NCBI GenBank assembly: GCA_964600665.1
Contig: CAZRKC010000032.1
Coordinates: 1-26,279, forward strand
DNA from: CAZRKC01 sp964600665
GTDB taxonomy: Bacteria; Bacillota; SLNR01
Direction of reading: 5' to 3'
DNA: 26,279 nucleotides
Part shown: in pieces, positions 7,199-15,705 of the stretch
Layout of the letters: every line of letters begins with the position of its first letter
Position numbering within the stretch: the stretch's first letter is position 1
The notes under the pieces: generated by a model
Told to the model about the DNA's origin: nothing
The model's database searches: none
What the model saw: only the letters and a program-made list of their open reading frames with translations
Made by a program: the position numbers and the translations under genes

Positions 7199-8071
7199 AT
7201 GCTGGATTATCATGTCCACCCTGATTATTCTATTGATGCAATTGGTCCAATGGAATCCTATGTTGAAGCAGCTATTAAAGCCGGATTAACTGAAATATGT
7301 TTCACCACACATTACGATTTAGTACCTGAACGTCGCTTGATTGATGGATATGTGAAAGTCAATGGACTGATGCGCTCAGTCACAGACAGGTGGCTGACGA
7401 CATATATTGATCACATACATCACCTAAATTCATTGTTCCATGACGCTGGTATTGTTATCCGGGTAGGCCTTGAAGTTGATTATCATCCCGCAATCGAGAC
7501 AGCGATCAAAGACATGACTGAGGCTTATCCATTTGACTATGTACTCGGTGCTGTTCATAGTTTAGAGGGCCTTTCAATCGCTGTTCCTGAAGATTGCCGT
7601 GCCTTTTGCCAGGGTAAAAGTGCTGATGAAGTCTGCAAAATCTATTTCAGGCAATTGCTTCTCGCCGTTAATAGTGGACTATTTGACGCGATGGCACATT
7701 TGGATCTTTACAAACGATTTTCTTATCCGCTGTATCACAACACAATTGATACCGCTCATCGACCATATTGGAACGAAGTGTGCAATGCTATTGCCAGAGA
7801 AGATATTGCTATTGAAATCAATACTGGAAATTGGCGAAAAGGGCTTTCCGAACCTTGCCCATCACGTGATTTTTTGGAGGATCTTCACGCTATTGGCTGG
7901 GACAAAATCACCTTAGGTTCGGATGCACATCATCCTGCCCTCATCGGGTGCGATATTTCCAGAGCCATTCAACTTGCAGGTGACATCGGATTTTCCAGAA
8001 TCCTTGGATTTTCAAAGCGTCAATCGTACAATTACATGCTACTGAACAAGATAAGTGGGGAATCTATATGA
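7199..8071 (+). CDS. PHP-domain phosphatase, histidinol-phosphatase (HisK/HisJ) family
   Basis: A 290-residue protein of the PHP metal-dependent phosphoesterase fold, close in form to histidinol-phosphate phosphatases. Visible metal-site residues are H5 and H7 (HVHPD), H38 (TTHYD), E92 (GLEVDY), H120 (AVHS), H167 (MAHLD), D242 and H244 (GSDAHH). A strong AAGGAGGT precedes the ATG. Its TGA overlaps the ATG of rimO by ATGA, so the two are translationally coupled. No other histidine-synthesis gene is present, so the substrate may not be histidinol phosphate. The family call is firm and the substrate is not. Confidence 0.85.
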   Translation: MLDYHVHPDYSIDAIGPMESYVEAAIKAGLTEICFTTHYDLVPERRLIDGYVKVNGLMRSVTDRWLTTYIDHIHHLNSLFHDAGIVIRVGLEVDYHPAIETAIKDMTEAYPFDYVLGAVHSLEGLSIAVPEDCRAFCQGKSADEVCKIYFRQLLLAVNSGLFDAMAHLDLYKRFSYPLYHNTIDTAHRPYWNEVCNAIAREDIAIEINTGNWRKGLSEPCPSRDFLEDLHAIGWDKITLGSDAHHPALIGCDISRAIQLAGDIGFSRILGFSKRQSYNYMLLNKISGESI

Positions 8072-9396
8072 AAAAGGTTGGATTTATCTCGTTGGGGTGT
8101 CCCAAGAATCTGGTGGACTCAGAAGTTATGATCAGCATTCTAATCAGGCGTGGGTATCAAATGACCAACGACCCAAAAGTTGCAGATTATATTATTATTA
8201 ACACGTGCGGGTTTATTGGAGACGCAAAAAAAGAGTCCATCGACACAATACTTGAATTCTGTAATTACAAGACAAACGGGGTCTGTTCGGGCATCATCGT
8301 AACAGGGTGTTTGGCTCAGCGTTACCCTGAAGAATTATTGGCAGAGATACCTGAGATCGATGGAATACTTGGAACAGGTGACTTTCATCGCGTCGCTGAT
8401 ATTTTGGATCAAATTGAAGCAAGTGTTCGGCCGGTGTTCATTCAAGGGATTCTAGCGAATGAAAGCATGGACCATACTCCCGAGATTCAGCTGACGCCAC
8501 CCTATACCGCTTATGTAAAAATTGCAGAAGGGTGTAATCACCGCTGTTCGTTTTGCATCATCCCAGCTTTAAGAGGAAGGTTGATCAGCCGTTCTGAGAG
8601 GGATGTCGTCAAAGATATCCAATCAAAGCTAGAAAGAGGCGTGCAAGAAATTATTCTGATAGCCCAGGATGTCACTCAATACGGTCTCGATCGGCATGAA
8701 AAAGAAGGCCTCCTCAAATTACTGAAGACAATTATCAAAGAGTGTCCTCCCCCTTGGTTGCGCTTACTGTACACGTATCCTGGTCACTTTTCGCGCGCGC
8801 TCATGGAATTCATTGCAGGTGAGGAGAGAGTACTGAATTATGTTGATATTCCACTGCAGCACATCAATGACACAGTTCTGTATTCTATGGAAAGACATAC
8901 GAACCGAAATGAAATTTGGGAGCTGATCCACAACCTGCGGTTTTGGATACCAGACATCACGATTCGAAGTACGTTTATCGTTGGCTACCCTGGGGAAACC
9001 GATGCTCAATTCCAAGAGTTAGTCGATTTTATCCAGGAAGCACGCTTGGATCGGGCTGGGTTCTTTGCCTACTCTCAAGAAGAAGGAACCAAAGCCGGCA
9101 TGATGAAGAATCAACTGCCGGATACAGTCAAACAAGACCGCTTAATGCACATATCAACCATACAGAGAGGTATCTCGAGACAAATCAACCAATCATACCG
9201 CGGGAAAGTTCTAGATGTTTTAGTCGAATCCACCCGAGCATCCAATGGGTTCCCAATTATCGGACGTACATTTCGGGACTCTCCAGAAATCGACGGACAT
9301 ATATTTCTCACCGGTGAGGACGTACTCCCAGGAAATTTTGTAAGAGCGAAAGTAACCAAGGTTGGGGATTATGACCTCTTCGGTAAAATCATTTAG
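8068..9396 (+). CDS. rimO: Ribosomal protein S12 methylthiotransferase RimO
   Basis: A radical-SAM enzyme that methylthiolates an aspartate of ribosomal protein S12. The 442 residues show the full family layout: an N-terminal UPF0004 domain with C11, C47 and C81 binding one iron-sulfur cluster, the radical-SAM CxxxCxxC at C156, C160 and C163, and a C-terminal TRAM-like domain (about 375-442). The start SLGCPKN is typical of RimO, and the sequence fits RimO better than the tRNA enzyme MiaB. It overlaps the PHP gene by 4 bases and is followed 25 bases later by cinA. The position before cinA and recA is common in Clostridia. Confidence 0.95.
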   Translation: MKKVGFISLGCPKNLVDSEVMISILIRRGYQMTNDPKVADYIIINTCGFIGDAKKESIDTILEFCNYKTNGVCSGIIVTGCLAQRYPEELLAEIPEIDGILGTGDFHRVADILDQIEASVRPVFIQGILANESMDHTPEIQLTPPYTAYVKIAEGCNHRCSFCIIPALRGRLISRSERDVVKDIQSKLERGVQEIILIAQDVTQYGLDRHEKEGLLKLLKTIIKECPPPWLRLLYTYPGHFSRALMEFIAGEERVLNYVDIPLQHINDTVLYSMERHTNRNEIWELIHNLRFWIPDITIRSTFIVGYPGETDAQFQELVDFIQEARLDRAGFFAYSQEEGTKAGMMKNQLPDTVKQDRLMHISTIQRGISRQINQSYRGKVLDVLVESTRASNGFPIIGRTFRDSPEIDGHIFLTGEDVLPGNFVRAKVTKVGDYDLFGKII

Positions 9397-9421
9397 CATA
9401 CCAGAAAAGGAAGTGTCATAG

Positions 9422-10660
9422 ATGAAAGCTGAAATTATTGCAGTTGGAACCGAACTGCTTCTCGGTCAGATCAGTAATATTGATGCACAAATCATTTCAG
9501 AAATGATTTCCCCCCTTGGGATTGATATGTATTATCATACCACTGTGGGCGATAATGAGATCCGCATCACACAAGCAATACAGCAAGCACTCACACGTTC
9601 CGATATCATATTCACCACAGGTGGTCTTGGACCAACAATGGATGATCTTACAAAGGAAACTGTTGCTAAAGTACTTGATTTACCGATGGAACTTCGTGAA
9701 GATGAACTAAAATATCTGGATCACCTATTCACGCGACGTGGATTGATCATGCCAAAGAATAACATTAAACAAGCAGTCTTCCCTAGGGGCGGAATCGTGA
9801 TCCCAAATCCCAATGGTACCGCACCGGGGGTAATCATCGAACATAATCAAGGAACATTTATTATATTACCTGGTCCACCCAGAGAACTCCGACCGATGAT
9901 GGAACAGACGGTTATCCCTTATCTGTATGAGAAGTGGTGTAAAGGAACAGGAGCCATTTTATCACGGACACTAAGACTCACTGGAATTGGAGAATCAGCA
10001 GCTGAAGAAGCAATTCGAGAAATCATTGAGCAACAGACCAACCCCACGATTGCACCCTTGGCAGGCAGTGAAGTGACTTTTCGCATAACAGCAAAGGCAG
10101 CATGCCATCAAGAAGCGCGCCAATTGATAGATGAAATGGAAGAGAAAGTTCGAGCGATTATTGGTGATCAGATATATGGCACAGATCAAGATACGATGGA
10201 AAGTGTCATTGGGCGCATTTTACTTCAGAAGAACTGGATGTTAGCTGTTGCAGAGTCCTGCACTGGAGGGATGATCTCTGCCAGAATCACCAATGTACCT
10301 GGTGCGTCATCCTACTTTGAGAGAGGCTTTATCTGTTATAGCAATCAAGCAAAAAAAGAAATGTTAGAGGTACCTGATGCAACTTTAGCACAATACGGGG
10401 CCGTAAGTGAAGAAACTGCGTTAGCCATGGCCAAGGGTGCAGTATTATATGGCCATGCTCAAATAGCGCTTTCTGTTACAGGAATCGCGGGTCCAACTGG
10501 TGGGAGTGAAAACAAGCCAGTGGGTTATGTATGTTTCGGTATTTCGGGTCCGCTAGGGGATGAAACCCATTCACACATGTTTTCCGGAGACCGGACTGCA
10601 ATCCGTGCACGAGCGACACAGCAAGGCTTACGGTTGATTTGGCAATATCTCCGAAAGTAG
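9422..10660 (+). CDS. cinA: CinA protein: molybdopterin-binding-like domain plus NMN amidohydrolase
   Basis: A 412-residue two-domain protein. The N-terminal part (about 1-170) has the MoCF-biosynthesis fold with TGGLGPTxDD and a LPGPPREL loop. The C-terminal part (about 255-410) carries AESCTGG and the SVTGIAGPTGG signature of the PncC-type nicotinamide mononucleotide amidohydrolase. The family acts in pyridine-nucleotide recycling, with ADP-ribose pyrophosphatase activity reported for the N-terminal domain. AAAAGGAAG lies just before the ATG. In many Bacillota cinA directly precedes recA. Here thpR lies between them, starting within 10 bases of the cinA stop. Confidence 0.95.
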   Translation: MKAEIIAVGTELLLGQISNIDAQIISEMISPLGIDMYYHTTVGDNEIRITQAIQQALTRSDIIFTTGGLGPTMDDLTKETVAKVLDLPMELREDELKYLDHLFTRRGLIMPKNNIKQAVFPRGGIVIPNPNGTAPGVIIEHNQGTFIILPGPPRELRPMMEQTVIPYLYEKWCKGTGAILSRTLRLTGIGESAAEEAIREIIEQQTNPTIAPLAGSEVTFRITAKAACHQEARQLIDEMEEKVRAIIGDQIYGTDQDTMESVIGRILLQKNWMLAVAESCTGGMISARITNVPGASSYFERGFICYSNQAKKEMLEVPDATLAQYGAVSEETALAMAKGAVLYGHAQIALSVTGIAGPTGGSENKPVGYVCFGISGPLGDETHSHMFSGDRTAIRARATQQGLRLIWQYLRK

Positions 10661-10668
10661 GGGTGAGA

Positions 10669-11247
10669 GTGTTATCTAAAAAAACGCGAAGCTTTATTGC
10701 GATCTGCCTGGAGAATTCAATGACAATGGATTATGATAGAATTTATCACCAATTCGCCATGGTTCATGAAATTCACTGGGTTTCCCCAAACCAAACTCAC
10801 CTCACCCTTGTTTTCCTGGGGGACCGGACTGAAGATGAGTTGACATCGCTCGATCCAATACTTCACCATACCGCAAAAGGTTGGTGCCCTTATGTGATAA
10901 CACCTTCAAAAATTGATGGTTTTCCGACATTGTATCATCCGCGCATTATCTGGCTGTGTATCCAGCAAGGGTATCAGAAAACATGCATGCTTCAATCTCA
11001 AATTTCTACCGGGATCAATGAGTTGGGGTTAGCAAATCATGACTTAGCCCGATCGTTCATACCCCATGTGACGTTAGGCAGGCTCCGATCTCCAGTTAAA
11101 ATTGACCCAAATCGTGTGAAAAATATCAAAGAGATGAAGTGGATGGGATCACAGGTGGTTCATTCCATAACGCTCTTCTCCAGTGATTTGACTCCATCAG
11201 GACCGGTTTACAATGTGTTGCGTGAGTTTGATTTTAAGAATATTTAA
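10669..11247 (+). CDS. thpR: RNA 2',3'-cyclic phosphodiesterase ThpR (LigT family)
   Basis: The 2H phosphoesterase family, which opens 2',3'-cyclic phosphates on RNA ends and was first described as a 2'-5' RNA ligase. Both HxT motifs are present: HLTLVFLG about residue 41 and HVTLGRLR about residue 139 of a 192-residue product, the normal family length. I chose the GTG at 10669 because AGGGGTGA lies just before it. The same frame is open to a TTG at 10639 inside the end of cinA, but those extra residues are not family-like. It forms a transcription unit with cinA, and the recA promoter follows its stop. Confidence 0.88.
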   Translation: MLSKKTRSFIAICLENSMTMDYDRIYHQFAMVHEIHWVSPNQTHLTLVFLGDRTEDELTSLDPILHHTAKGWCPYVITPSKIDGFPTLYHPRIIWLCIQQGYQKTCMLQSQISTGINELGLANHDLARSFIPHVTLGRLRSPVKIDPNRVKNIKEMKWMGSQVVHSITLFSSDLTPSGPVYNVLREFDFKNI

Positions 11248-11255
11248 CAAATGAA

Positions 11256-11284
11256 TAGCCAAACATATGTTCTTTTGATATAAT
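11256..11284 (+). promoter_or_regulatory. recA promoter with LexA (SOS) box
   Basis: The sequence CAAACATATGTTCT (11260-11273) differs from the Gram-positive LexA box CGAACATATGTTCG only at the second and last positions. It sits between TAGCCA (11256-11261, four of six matches to a -35) and a perfect TATAAT (11279-11284), 17 bases apart. LexA binding here would block RNA polymerase, so recA should be induced by DNA damage. Confidence 0.85.
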
Positions 11285-11347
11285 GGGTTTAGTAATGGAA
11301 AACCCCATACTTCAAGAAAATTTGACCAATCAAAGGGGGATACGGAT

Positions 11348-12385
11348 TTGAACGAGAAACGCAAAGCACTGGAAATTGCTTTGACTCAAATCGAAAAACA
11401 GTTTGGTAAGGGTTCGATCATGAAGCTTGGGGAAGCCTCTGCAGCCATGCAAGTCGAGACCATCCCCACCGGTTCAATGGCGATAGACATTGCACTAGGA
11501 GTCGGAGGGATTCCCAGAGGTCGGGTCATTGAAATTTTTGGGCCGGAGTCATCTGGAAAAACAACCGTTGCGTTGCATGTGATTGCTGAGGCTCAAAAAC
11601 TTGGTGGCATTGCCGCGTTTATCGATGCTGAACATGCTCTGGATCCATTGTACGCAAAGAATTTAGGCGTTGATATCGATAACCTATTGATCTCACAACC
11701 GGACACCGGCGAACAGGCTCTGGAGATTGCGGAAGCACTCGTAAGAAGCGGAGCTGTTGATGTGGTTGTCATCGACTCTGTAGCAGCATTGGTTCCCAGA
11801 GCCGAGTTAGAAGGCGATATGGGAGATGCACATGTGGGTCTCCAAGCACGTTTGATGTCCCAAGCATTAAGAAAACTTTCTGGAGCAATTAGTAAATCTA
11901 AAACATCAGCTATTTTTATCAATCAATTACGTGAAAAGGTCGGGGTCATGTTTGGGAATCCTGAAGTAACGCCGGGAGGAAGAGCCTTAAAGTTCTATGC
12001 CTCTGTACGTATGGAAGTACGGCGGACAGATTCCATTAAGATCGGGAATGATGTTGTCGGCAATCGAACTCGCATCAAAGTCGTAAAAAATAAAATTGCA
12101 CCTCCTTTCCGTCAAGCAGAATTCGACATTATCTATGGTCAAGGAATTTCTAAAGAAGGAAGTCTGGTTGATATCGCGGTAGAAATGGATATTATGAACA
12201 AAAGTGGAGCATGGTATTCCTATAAGGATGAGCGTTTAGGACAGGGGCGAGAGAATATTAAAGAAGTTTTGAAACAGCGACCTGAATTGAGTGCAGAAAT
12301 CGAACAGCGAATCCGTGAAAGTTTGAGTTTAGGTAGCATCAAATCGAAAGTTGTTGAATCTGAGGATGAATCCCGTCAAGATTGA
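11348..12385 (+). CDS. recA: Recombinase RecA
   Basis: The 345-residue strand-exchange and LexA-coprotease protein, of usual length. The Walker A motif GPESSGKT is at residues 65-72, the LREKVGVMFGNPE loop-1 region and the GGRALKFYAS loop-2 region are intact, and the C-terminus is acidic as in other RecA proteins. The start is TTG, placed 8 bases after AAAGGGGGA. It is preceded by an SOS box and followed after 2 bases by a long hairpin. Downstream are recX and a Mre11/Rad50-like set, so recombination and end-processing genes are grouped. Confidence 0.98.
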   Translation: MNEKRKALEIALTQIEKQFGKGSIMKLGEASAAMQVETIPTGSMAIDIALGVGGIPRGRVIEIFGPESSGKTTVALHVIAEAQKLGGIAAFIDAEHALDPLYAKNLGVDIDNLLISQPDTGEQALEIAEALVRSGAVDVVVIDSVAALVPRAELEGDMGDAHVGLQARLMSQALRKLSGAISKSKTSAIFINQLREKVGVMFGNPEVTPGGRALKFYASVRMEVRRTDSIKIGNDVVGNRTRIKVVKNKIAPPFRQAEFDIIYGQGISKEGSLVDIAVEMDIMNKSGAWYSYKDERLGQGRENIKEVLKQRPELSAEIEQRIRESLSLGSIKSKVVESEDESRQD

Positions 12386-12387
12386 CA

Positions 12388-12420
12388 ACAAAAGGAAGGA
12401 TGCATATCCTTCCTTTTGTC
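12388..12420 (+). terminator. Long perfect hairpin between recA and recX
   Basis: Fourteen paired bases (12388-12401 with 12406-12419) surround a GCAT loop. The right arm ends in CCTTTTGT with only four T, so termination may be partial, letting some recA transcripts continue into recX. The near symmetry could also serve the opposite strand. Confidence 0.75.
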
Positions 12421-12439
12421 TATGAAATGAGGCGACGAC

Positions 12440-12946
12440 ATGGAAGTCAGCTCATATAAAACCGCAATGGCTTATGCTATTAAGTTGTTAGCCCATCGTT
12501 CATATGCTTCTGGTAATTTGCGCCAAAAACTCCTGCGTCGAGGACATGATAAGGAAATAGTTGATGCGATTCTTGCGGAGTTAGGTCAAAAAAAATATAT
12601 TGACGATTATTCATTTGCCAAACGATGGGTTGAAGCAAAATTTCCTCAAGCAGCAGTTGGTCAGTCATACTTAAGGTCACGCTTACATGCAAAAGGAGTC
12701 CCAGTAGACGTCATCGAATCTGTATTGAATGAAACTGATTCTTTTGAAAGAGAATTGCTGTCTGCCCAGGAAATCGCCAAAAAGAAGTGGCAGCAAGAAC
12801 AGAATCGGACAGATGACCCTCAAATTCGTCTCAGACGTTTAGCTGGGCTTCTCCAGCGCAGAGGATTCAATTTTTCGATTATCGCTCAAATTCTGGAAAA
12901 CTACCGCGAAGGGGTTACCGCTGATGAAGTTCCTGATTGTCGCTGA
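12440..12946 (+). CDS. recX: RecA regulator RecX
   Basis: A 168-residue protein of the RecX family, which binds RecA filaments and limits their activity. It is all helical, with the typical RRGHDKEIVDAIL and YIDDYSFAKRWV segments in the first repeat and a later RLHAKGVPVDVIESVL repeat. The ATG is preceded by GAGGCGACGAC. It lies behind the recA hairpin, consistent with expression at a fraction of the recA level. Its end overlaps the start of the phosphoesterase gene by 23 bases, tying the Mre11-like gene to recX. Confidence 0.93.
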   Translation: MEVSSYKTAMAYAIKLLAHRSYASGNLRQKLLRRGHDKEIVDAILAELGQKKYIDDYSFAKRWVEAKFPQAAVGQSYLRSRLHAKGVPVDVIESVLNETDSFERELLSAQEIAKKKWQQEQNRTDDPQIRLRRLAGLLQRRGFNFSIIAQILENYREGVTADEVPDCR

Positions 12947-13940
12947 CAGCCATATTCGAGGTTCATCTCCAAAGAGTAGACGCGATGATTTTTTTGAGAC
13001 CGTAATCAAAAAATTATCTGAAGTGATGGCAGTCGCAAAAGAGAACCATGTCGATGCGATTCTTCATGCTGGAGATCTTTTTGATCGCCCTGATGTTTCC
13101 CCATCGGTTGTCCGGGAAATTGCGTCAGTTTTGAAATTTAGTCCAGCTCCAATATATATGGTTGCAGGTAATCACGATATATTTGGGCAGAACCCCGATA
13201 CGCTAAACCGCACAATGTTAGGCTTAATGGACAGCTTTGGCATCATTTGTCTTTTACCACAAAACCAAGAAATAGTATTTTTGAAGGACCTGGATACATG
13301 CGTTCAGCTCACCGGAACCCATTTCCACCACCAACTCGATCGTCGTGATCCATCCATGGATTATTGCGTTAAAAAAGACCCTAGGTCAGATATTGCGATT
13401 CATTTAGTGCATGGTATGTTACTAGAAAAACCATTTTTCCCAGGCATCGCACACACGTTGATCGATCAAATTACTCACACAGATGCCGATATAACCATAT
13501 GCGGCCATTACCATTTTGGATTTGATCCACGACGAAATGGAATCGTAAAAATTGACAGCAAATATTTCGTAAACCCGGGCGCAATGGTACGCATTAACAA
13601 CAGCCTGACCGAGATGGAGAGAACTCCGCAGATGCTCCTTTTAACAATTAATAGAAAACAAATTACATGGGAATCACACATATTTCAAAGTGCCCAGCCT
13701 GGCGTGGTCGTGCTAGATCGTGAGGTCTTGATACAAACACAATATCGGGAAAACCAGTTAGCTGAATTCACACGGGAGATTCAAGCGACAAGTGACTTCC
13801 GACTATGGGGGGTTCCCCAAATTATTACCGCGATCGCAGATGCGATTGATATCCCCGAACAAGTACGGCAGGAAGCGATTCGCAGAATCGGGCTTGCAGA
13901 GCATACAATTATATCTGGCGAGCAGGATTCTGACATCTGA
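12924..13940 (+). CDS. Mre11/SbcD-like metallophosphoesterase
   Basis: A 338-residue calcineurin-type phosphoesterase with the Mre11/SbcD motif set: D8 and H10 (ADSH), D51 (HAGDLFDRP), N83-H84-D85 (AGNHD), H163 (VHG), and H195 with H197 (GHYHFG). All expected two-metal ligands are present, so nuclease activity is likely. The part after about 230 is not a recognised capping domain and is shorter than in SbcD. It overlaps recX by 23 bases and precedes a Rad50-like ATPase by 33 bases. I infer that the pair forms a DNA end-processing complex; the exact orthology (SbcD, YhaO or another Mre11 branch) is open. Confidence 0.85.
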   Translation: MKFLIVADSHIRGSSPKSRRDDFFETVIKKLSEVMAVAKENHVDAILHAGDLFDRPDVSPSVVREIASVLKFSPAPIYMVAGNHDIFGQNPDTLNRTMLGLMDSFGIICLLPQNQEIVFLKDLDTCVQLTGTHFHHQLDRRDPSMDYCVKKDPRSDIAIHLVHGMLLEKPFFPGIAHTLIDQITHTDADITICGHYHFGFDPRRNGIVKIDSKYFVNPGAMVRINNSLTEMERTPQMLLLTINRKQITWESHIFQSAQPGVVVLDREVLIQTQYRENQLAEFTREIQATSDFRLWGVPQIITAIADAIDIPEQVRQEAIRRIGLAEHTIISGEQDSDI

Positions 13941-13973
13941 TCCAAAAGGAGGGCCGGGTTATGTATCCCGGTT

Positions 13974-15434
13974 ATGAAATTGAAGCACATAACAGATATT
14001 GATATATTAAATTTCCAGTCTCACGAAAATACACATATCTCATTAGCTGATGGCCTAAATGTCATTGTGGGACCGTCAGACCAAGGAAAAACTGCGATTA
14101 TCCGCGCTTTACGTTGGGTTTTGTACAATGAGCCCAGGGGAAGCGATTTTATTCGGATTGGGCATCAAGAAGCAAAAGTTAAAGTCGCTTTTTCTGATGG
14201 ATATGTGATTACCCGAGAAAGGGGTACCAATTATAATCGGTACATAGTAACGCACCCGGATGGGAATGATCAAGTCTTTGAGGGTTTTGGCACCGACATA
14301 CCTGAAGAGGTTTTATTAGCCCATGGGATGGGTAAAGTCACACTTGACTCGGGGAAAACAACATCCGTAAATCTTGGATTGCAGCTAGACCCGGCATTCC
14401 TTCTTTCAGAGTCAGGTTCGACCAAAGCGAAATCGATTGGACGATTGATTGGTGTTCATGTGATTGATGCAGCTATTCGAACCACGCAAAGAGACTTGCA
14501 ACGTATCTTACAGGATGAAAGAAGACTGAAGCAGGAAGCTGACGAAGTGGTTGCTCAATTGGAGACATTTGCAGATTTACCAGACCTCGAAACACAAATC
14601 AGAAAGGGAGAAATCATTCAGTCAGCCCGGAATTATGCGTGCGCGAAGCTTGATAATTTAACGAAAGTTGAACTCCAATGGCACACGCTCCTAAAGATGA
14701 GCAACGAATTGAATCATACATTACAAGCCCTTTTCTTGATCCCGTCGGCTGAGATAAAAATTAACCTTGCTTCTGAAGAAATGGAGCGAGTGAGAAGTCT
14801 CTCGCGACTCCATGGCAGCTGGTCTCGTACTGTTTCATCAAAGCATGGGTATGAGATGATTTTGAGCGAAACGGCTTCAGTCGAGAAGGTGCAAATGCTG
14901 ACGAGTATCCTACACAATCGTGTTTCCTTCCGACTGCAGTTACTAAAATTTCACAACCGCGGCTTGCAATTGTCAACAGAGATTATTGCACAACAAAATT
15001 CTCTGGAAAAGACTTCACTATTGCCGAGAGCAATGACGATGATCCAGCAGGTTGATGCCTACCGTATCCGCCTTTCCAAGATAAATTTGACCAGCATCAA
15101 AAAGGATCATCTTTCTGCAGAAGAGGTCCAGACAAGGAATCTCCTTAATGAGTTAAAAGTAACTGAGAGTGCCGGAATTATTCTCGAACACCTAGATCAG
15201 TTATTACCCCAAGAAGGGAAACTGAAAAATATTCATCTTAAATATAGGGAAATTGCAACTCGGATCGAAAATGGAAAACAATATGTATCAAAAATCGACG
15301 CGAGCATTACAACCCTATCAGACCAATACCAAGATGCACTTACCGAACTGGGGTATTGTCCGCTGTGTCTGCAGCCAGTCAATACCCAGCATCTCCCGCA
15401 TATCCTCGATACAATTACACAAAGAAGGAGCTAA
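13974..15434 (+). CDS. Rad50/SbcC-like ATPase, N-terminal half with zinc-hook motif
   Basis: A 486-residue protein that begins like RecF/Rad50 proteins (ILNFQSHENT) and has Walker A GPSDQGKT at 33-40. A long helical, coiled-coil-prone region follows, and the end carries C462-P-L-C465, the Rad50 zinc-hook pattern. There is no Walker B, signature motif or H-loop; these are in the gene at 15702. It is thus the ascending half of a Rad50, ending at the hook. AAAGGAGGG (13945-13953) is 20 bases from the ATG, but a hairpin (CCGGG 13954-13958 with CCCGG 13967-13971) fills the gap. It follows the Mre11-like gene and precedes a small coiled-coil gene. Confidence 0.85.
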   Translation: MKLKHITDIDILNFQSHENTHISLADGLNVIVGPSDQGKTAIIRALRWVLYNEPRGSDFIRIGHQEAKVKVAFSDGYVITRERGTNYNRYIVTHPDGNDQVFEGFGTDIPEEVLLAHGMGKVTLDSGKTTSVNLGLQLDPAFLLSESGSTKAKSIGRLIGVHVIDAAIRTTQRDLQRILQDERRLKQEADEVVAQLETFADLPDLETQIRKGEIIQSARNYACAKLDNLTKVELQWHTLLKMSNELNHTLQALFLIPSAEIKINLASEEMERVRSLSRLHGSWSRTVSSKHGYEMILSETASVEKVQMLTSILHNRVSFRLQLLKFHNRGLQLSTEIIAQQNSLEKTSLLPRAMTMIQQVDAYRIRLSKINLTSIKKDHLSAEEVQTRNLLNELKVTESAGIILEHLDQLLPQEGKLKNIHLKYREIATRIENGKQYVSKIDASITTLSDQYQDALTELGYCPLCLQPVNTQHLPHILDTITQRRS

Positions 15435-15438
15435 TCAT

Positions 15439-15705
15439 ATGGATGAACGTGAAAATGCATTGACACAGTTAAAGGAAGACCTTGAGAAAGCGAGAACATT
15501 GCGATATCGTGCTGAAGCCAAATTGGAAGAGTTGGAACGCCAGCAAGAAGACCTTTTGAGAGAGATGGAAACTTTAGGAGTTACACCTGATCAACTTGAA
15601 CAAGTGATTCATGACCTGGAGCAAGAGATTGACAAATTGCTCGAAGAAGCACGAACCCTTATCCCGCATACCTTGATCCATCAGAAACAAGGTGATTTGC
15701 AGTGA
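15439..15705 (+). CDS. Small coiled-coil protein of the split Rad50 set
   Basis: An 88-residue, highly charged, Glu/Leu-rich helical protein with heptad-like Leu spacing over about residues 5-75. GAAGGAGC precedes the ATG at 15439; the frame is open further upstream, but that part overlaps the preceding gene and is not preferred. It starts 5 bases after the stop of the N-terminal ATPase half, and its TGA overlaps the GTG of the C-terminal half (GTGA). By position it replaces the middle of the descending coiled coil of a full Rad50, or it may cap the hook. There is no enzyme motif. Confidence 0.75.
   Translation: MDERENALTQLKEDLEKARTLRYRAEAKLEELERQQEDLLREMETLGVTPDQLEQVIHDLEQEIDKLLEEARTLIPHTLIHQKQGDLQ

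Noticed and set aside
8916..9317. Plus-strand frame of 133 residues inside rimO
   Set aside because: It is an alternate-frame shadow of the conserved RimO C-terminal half.
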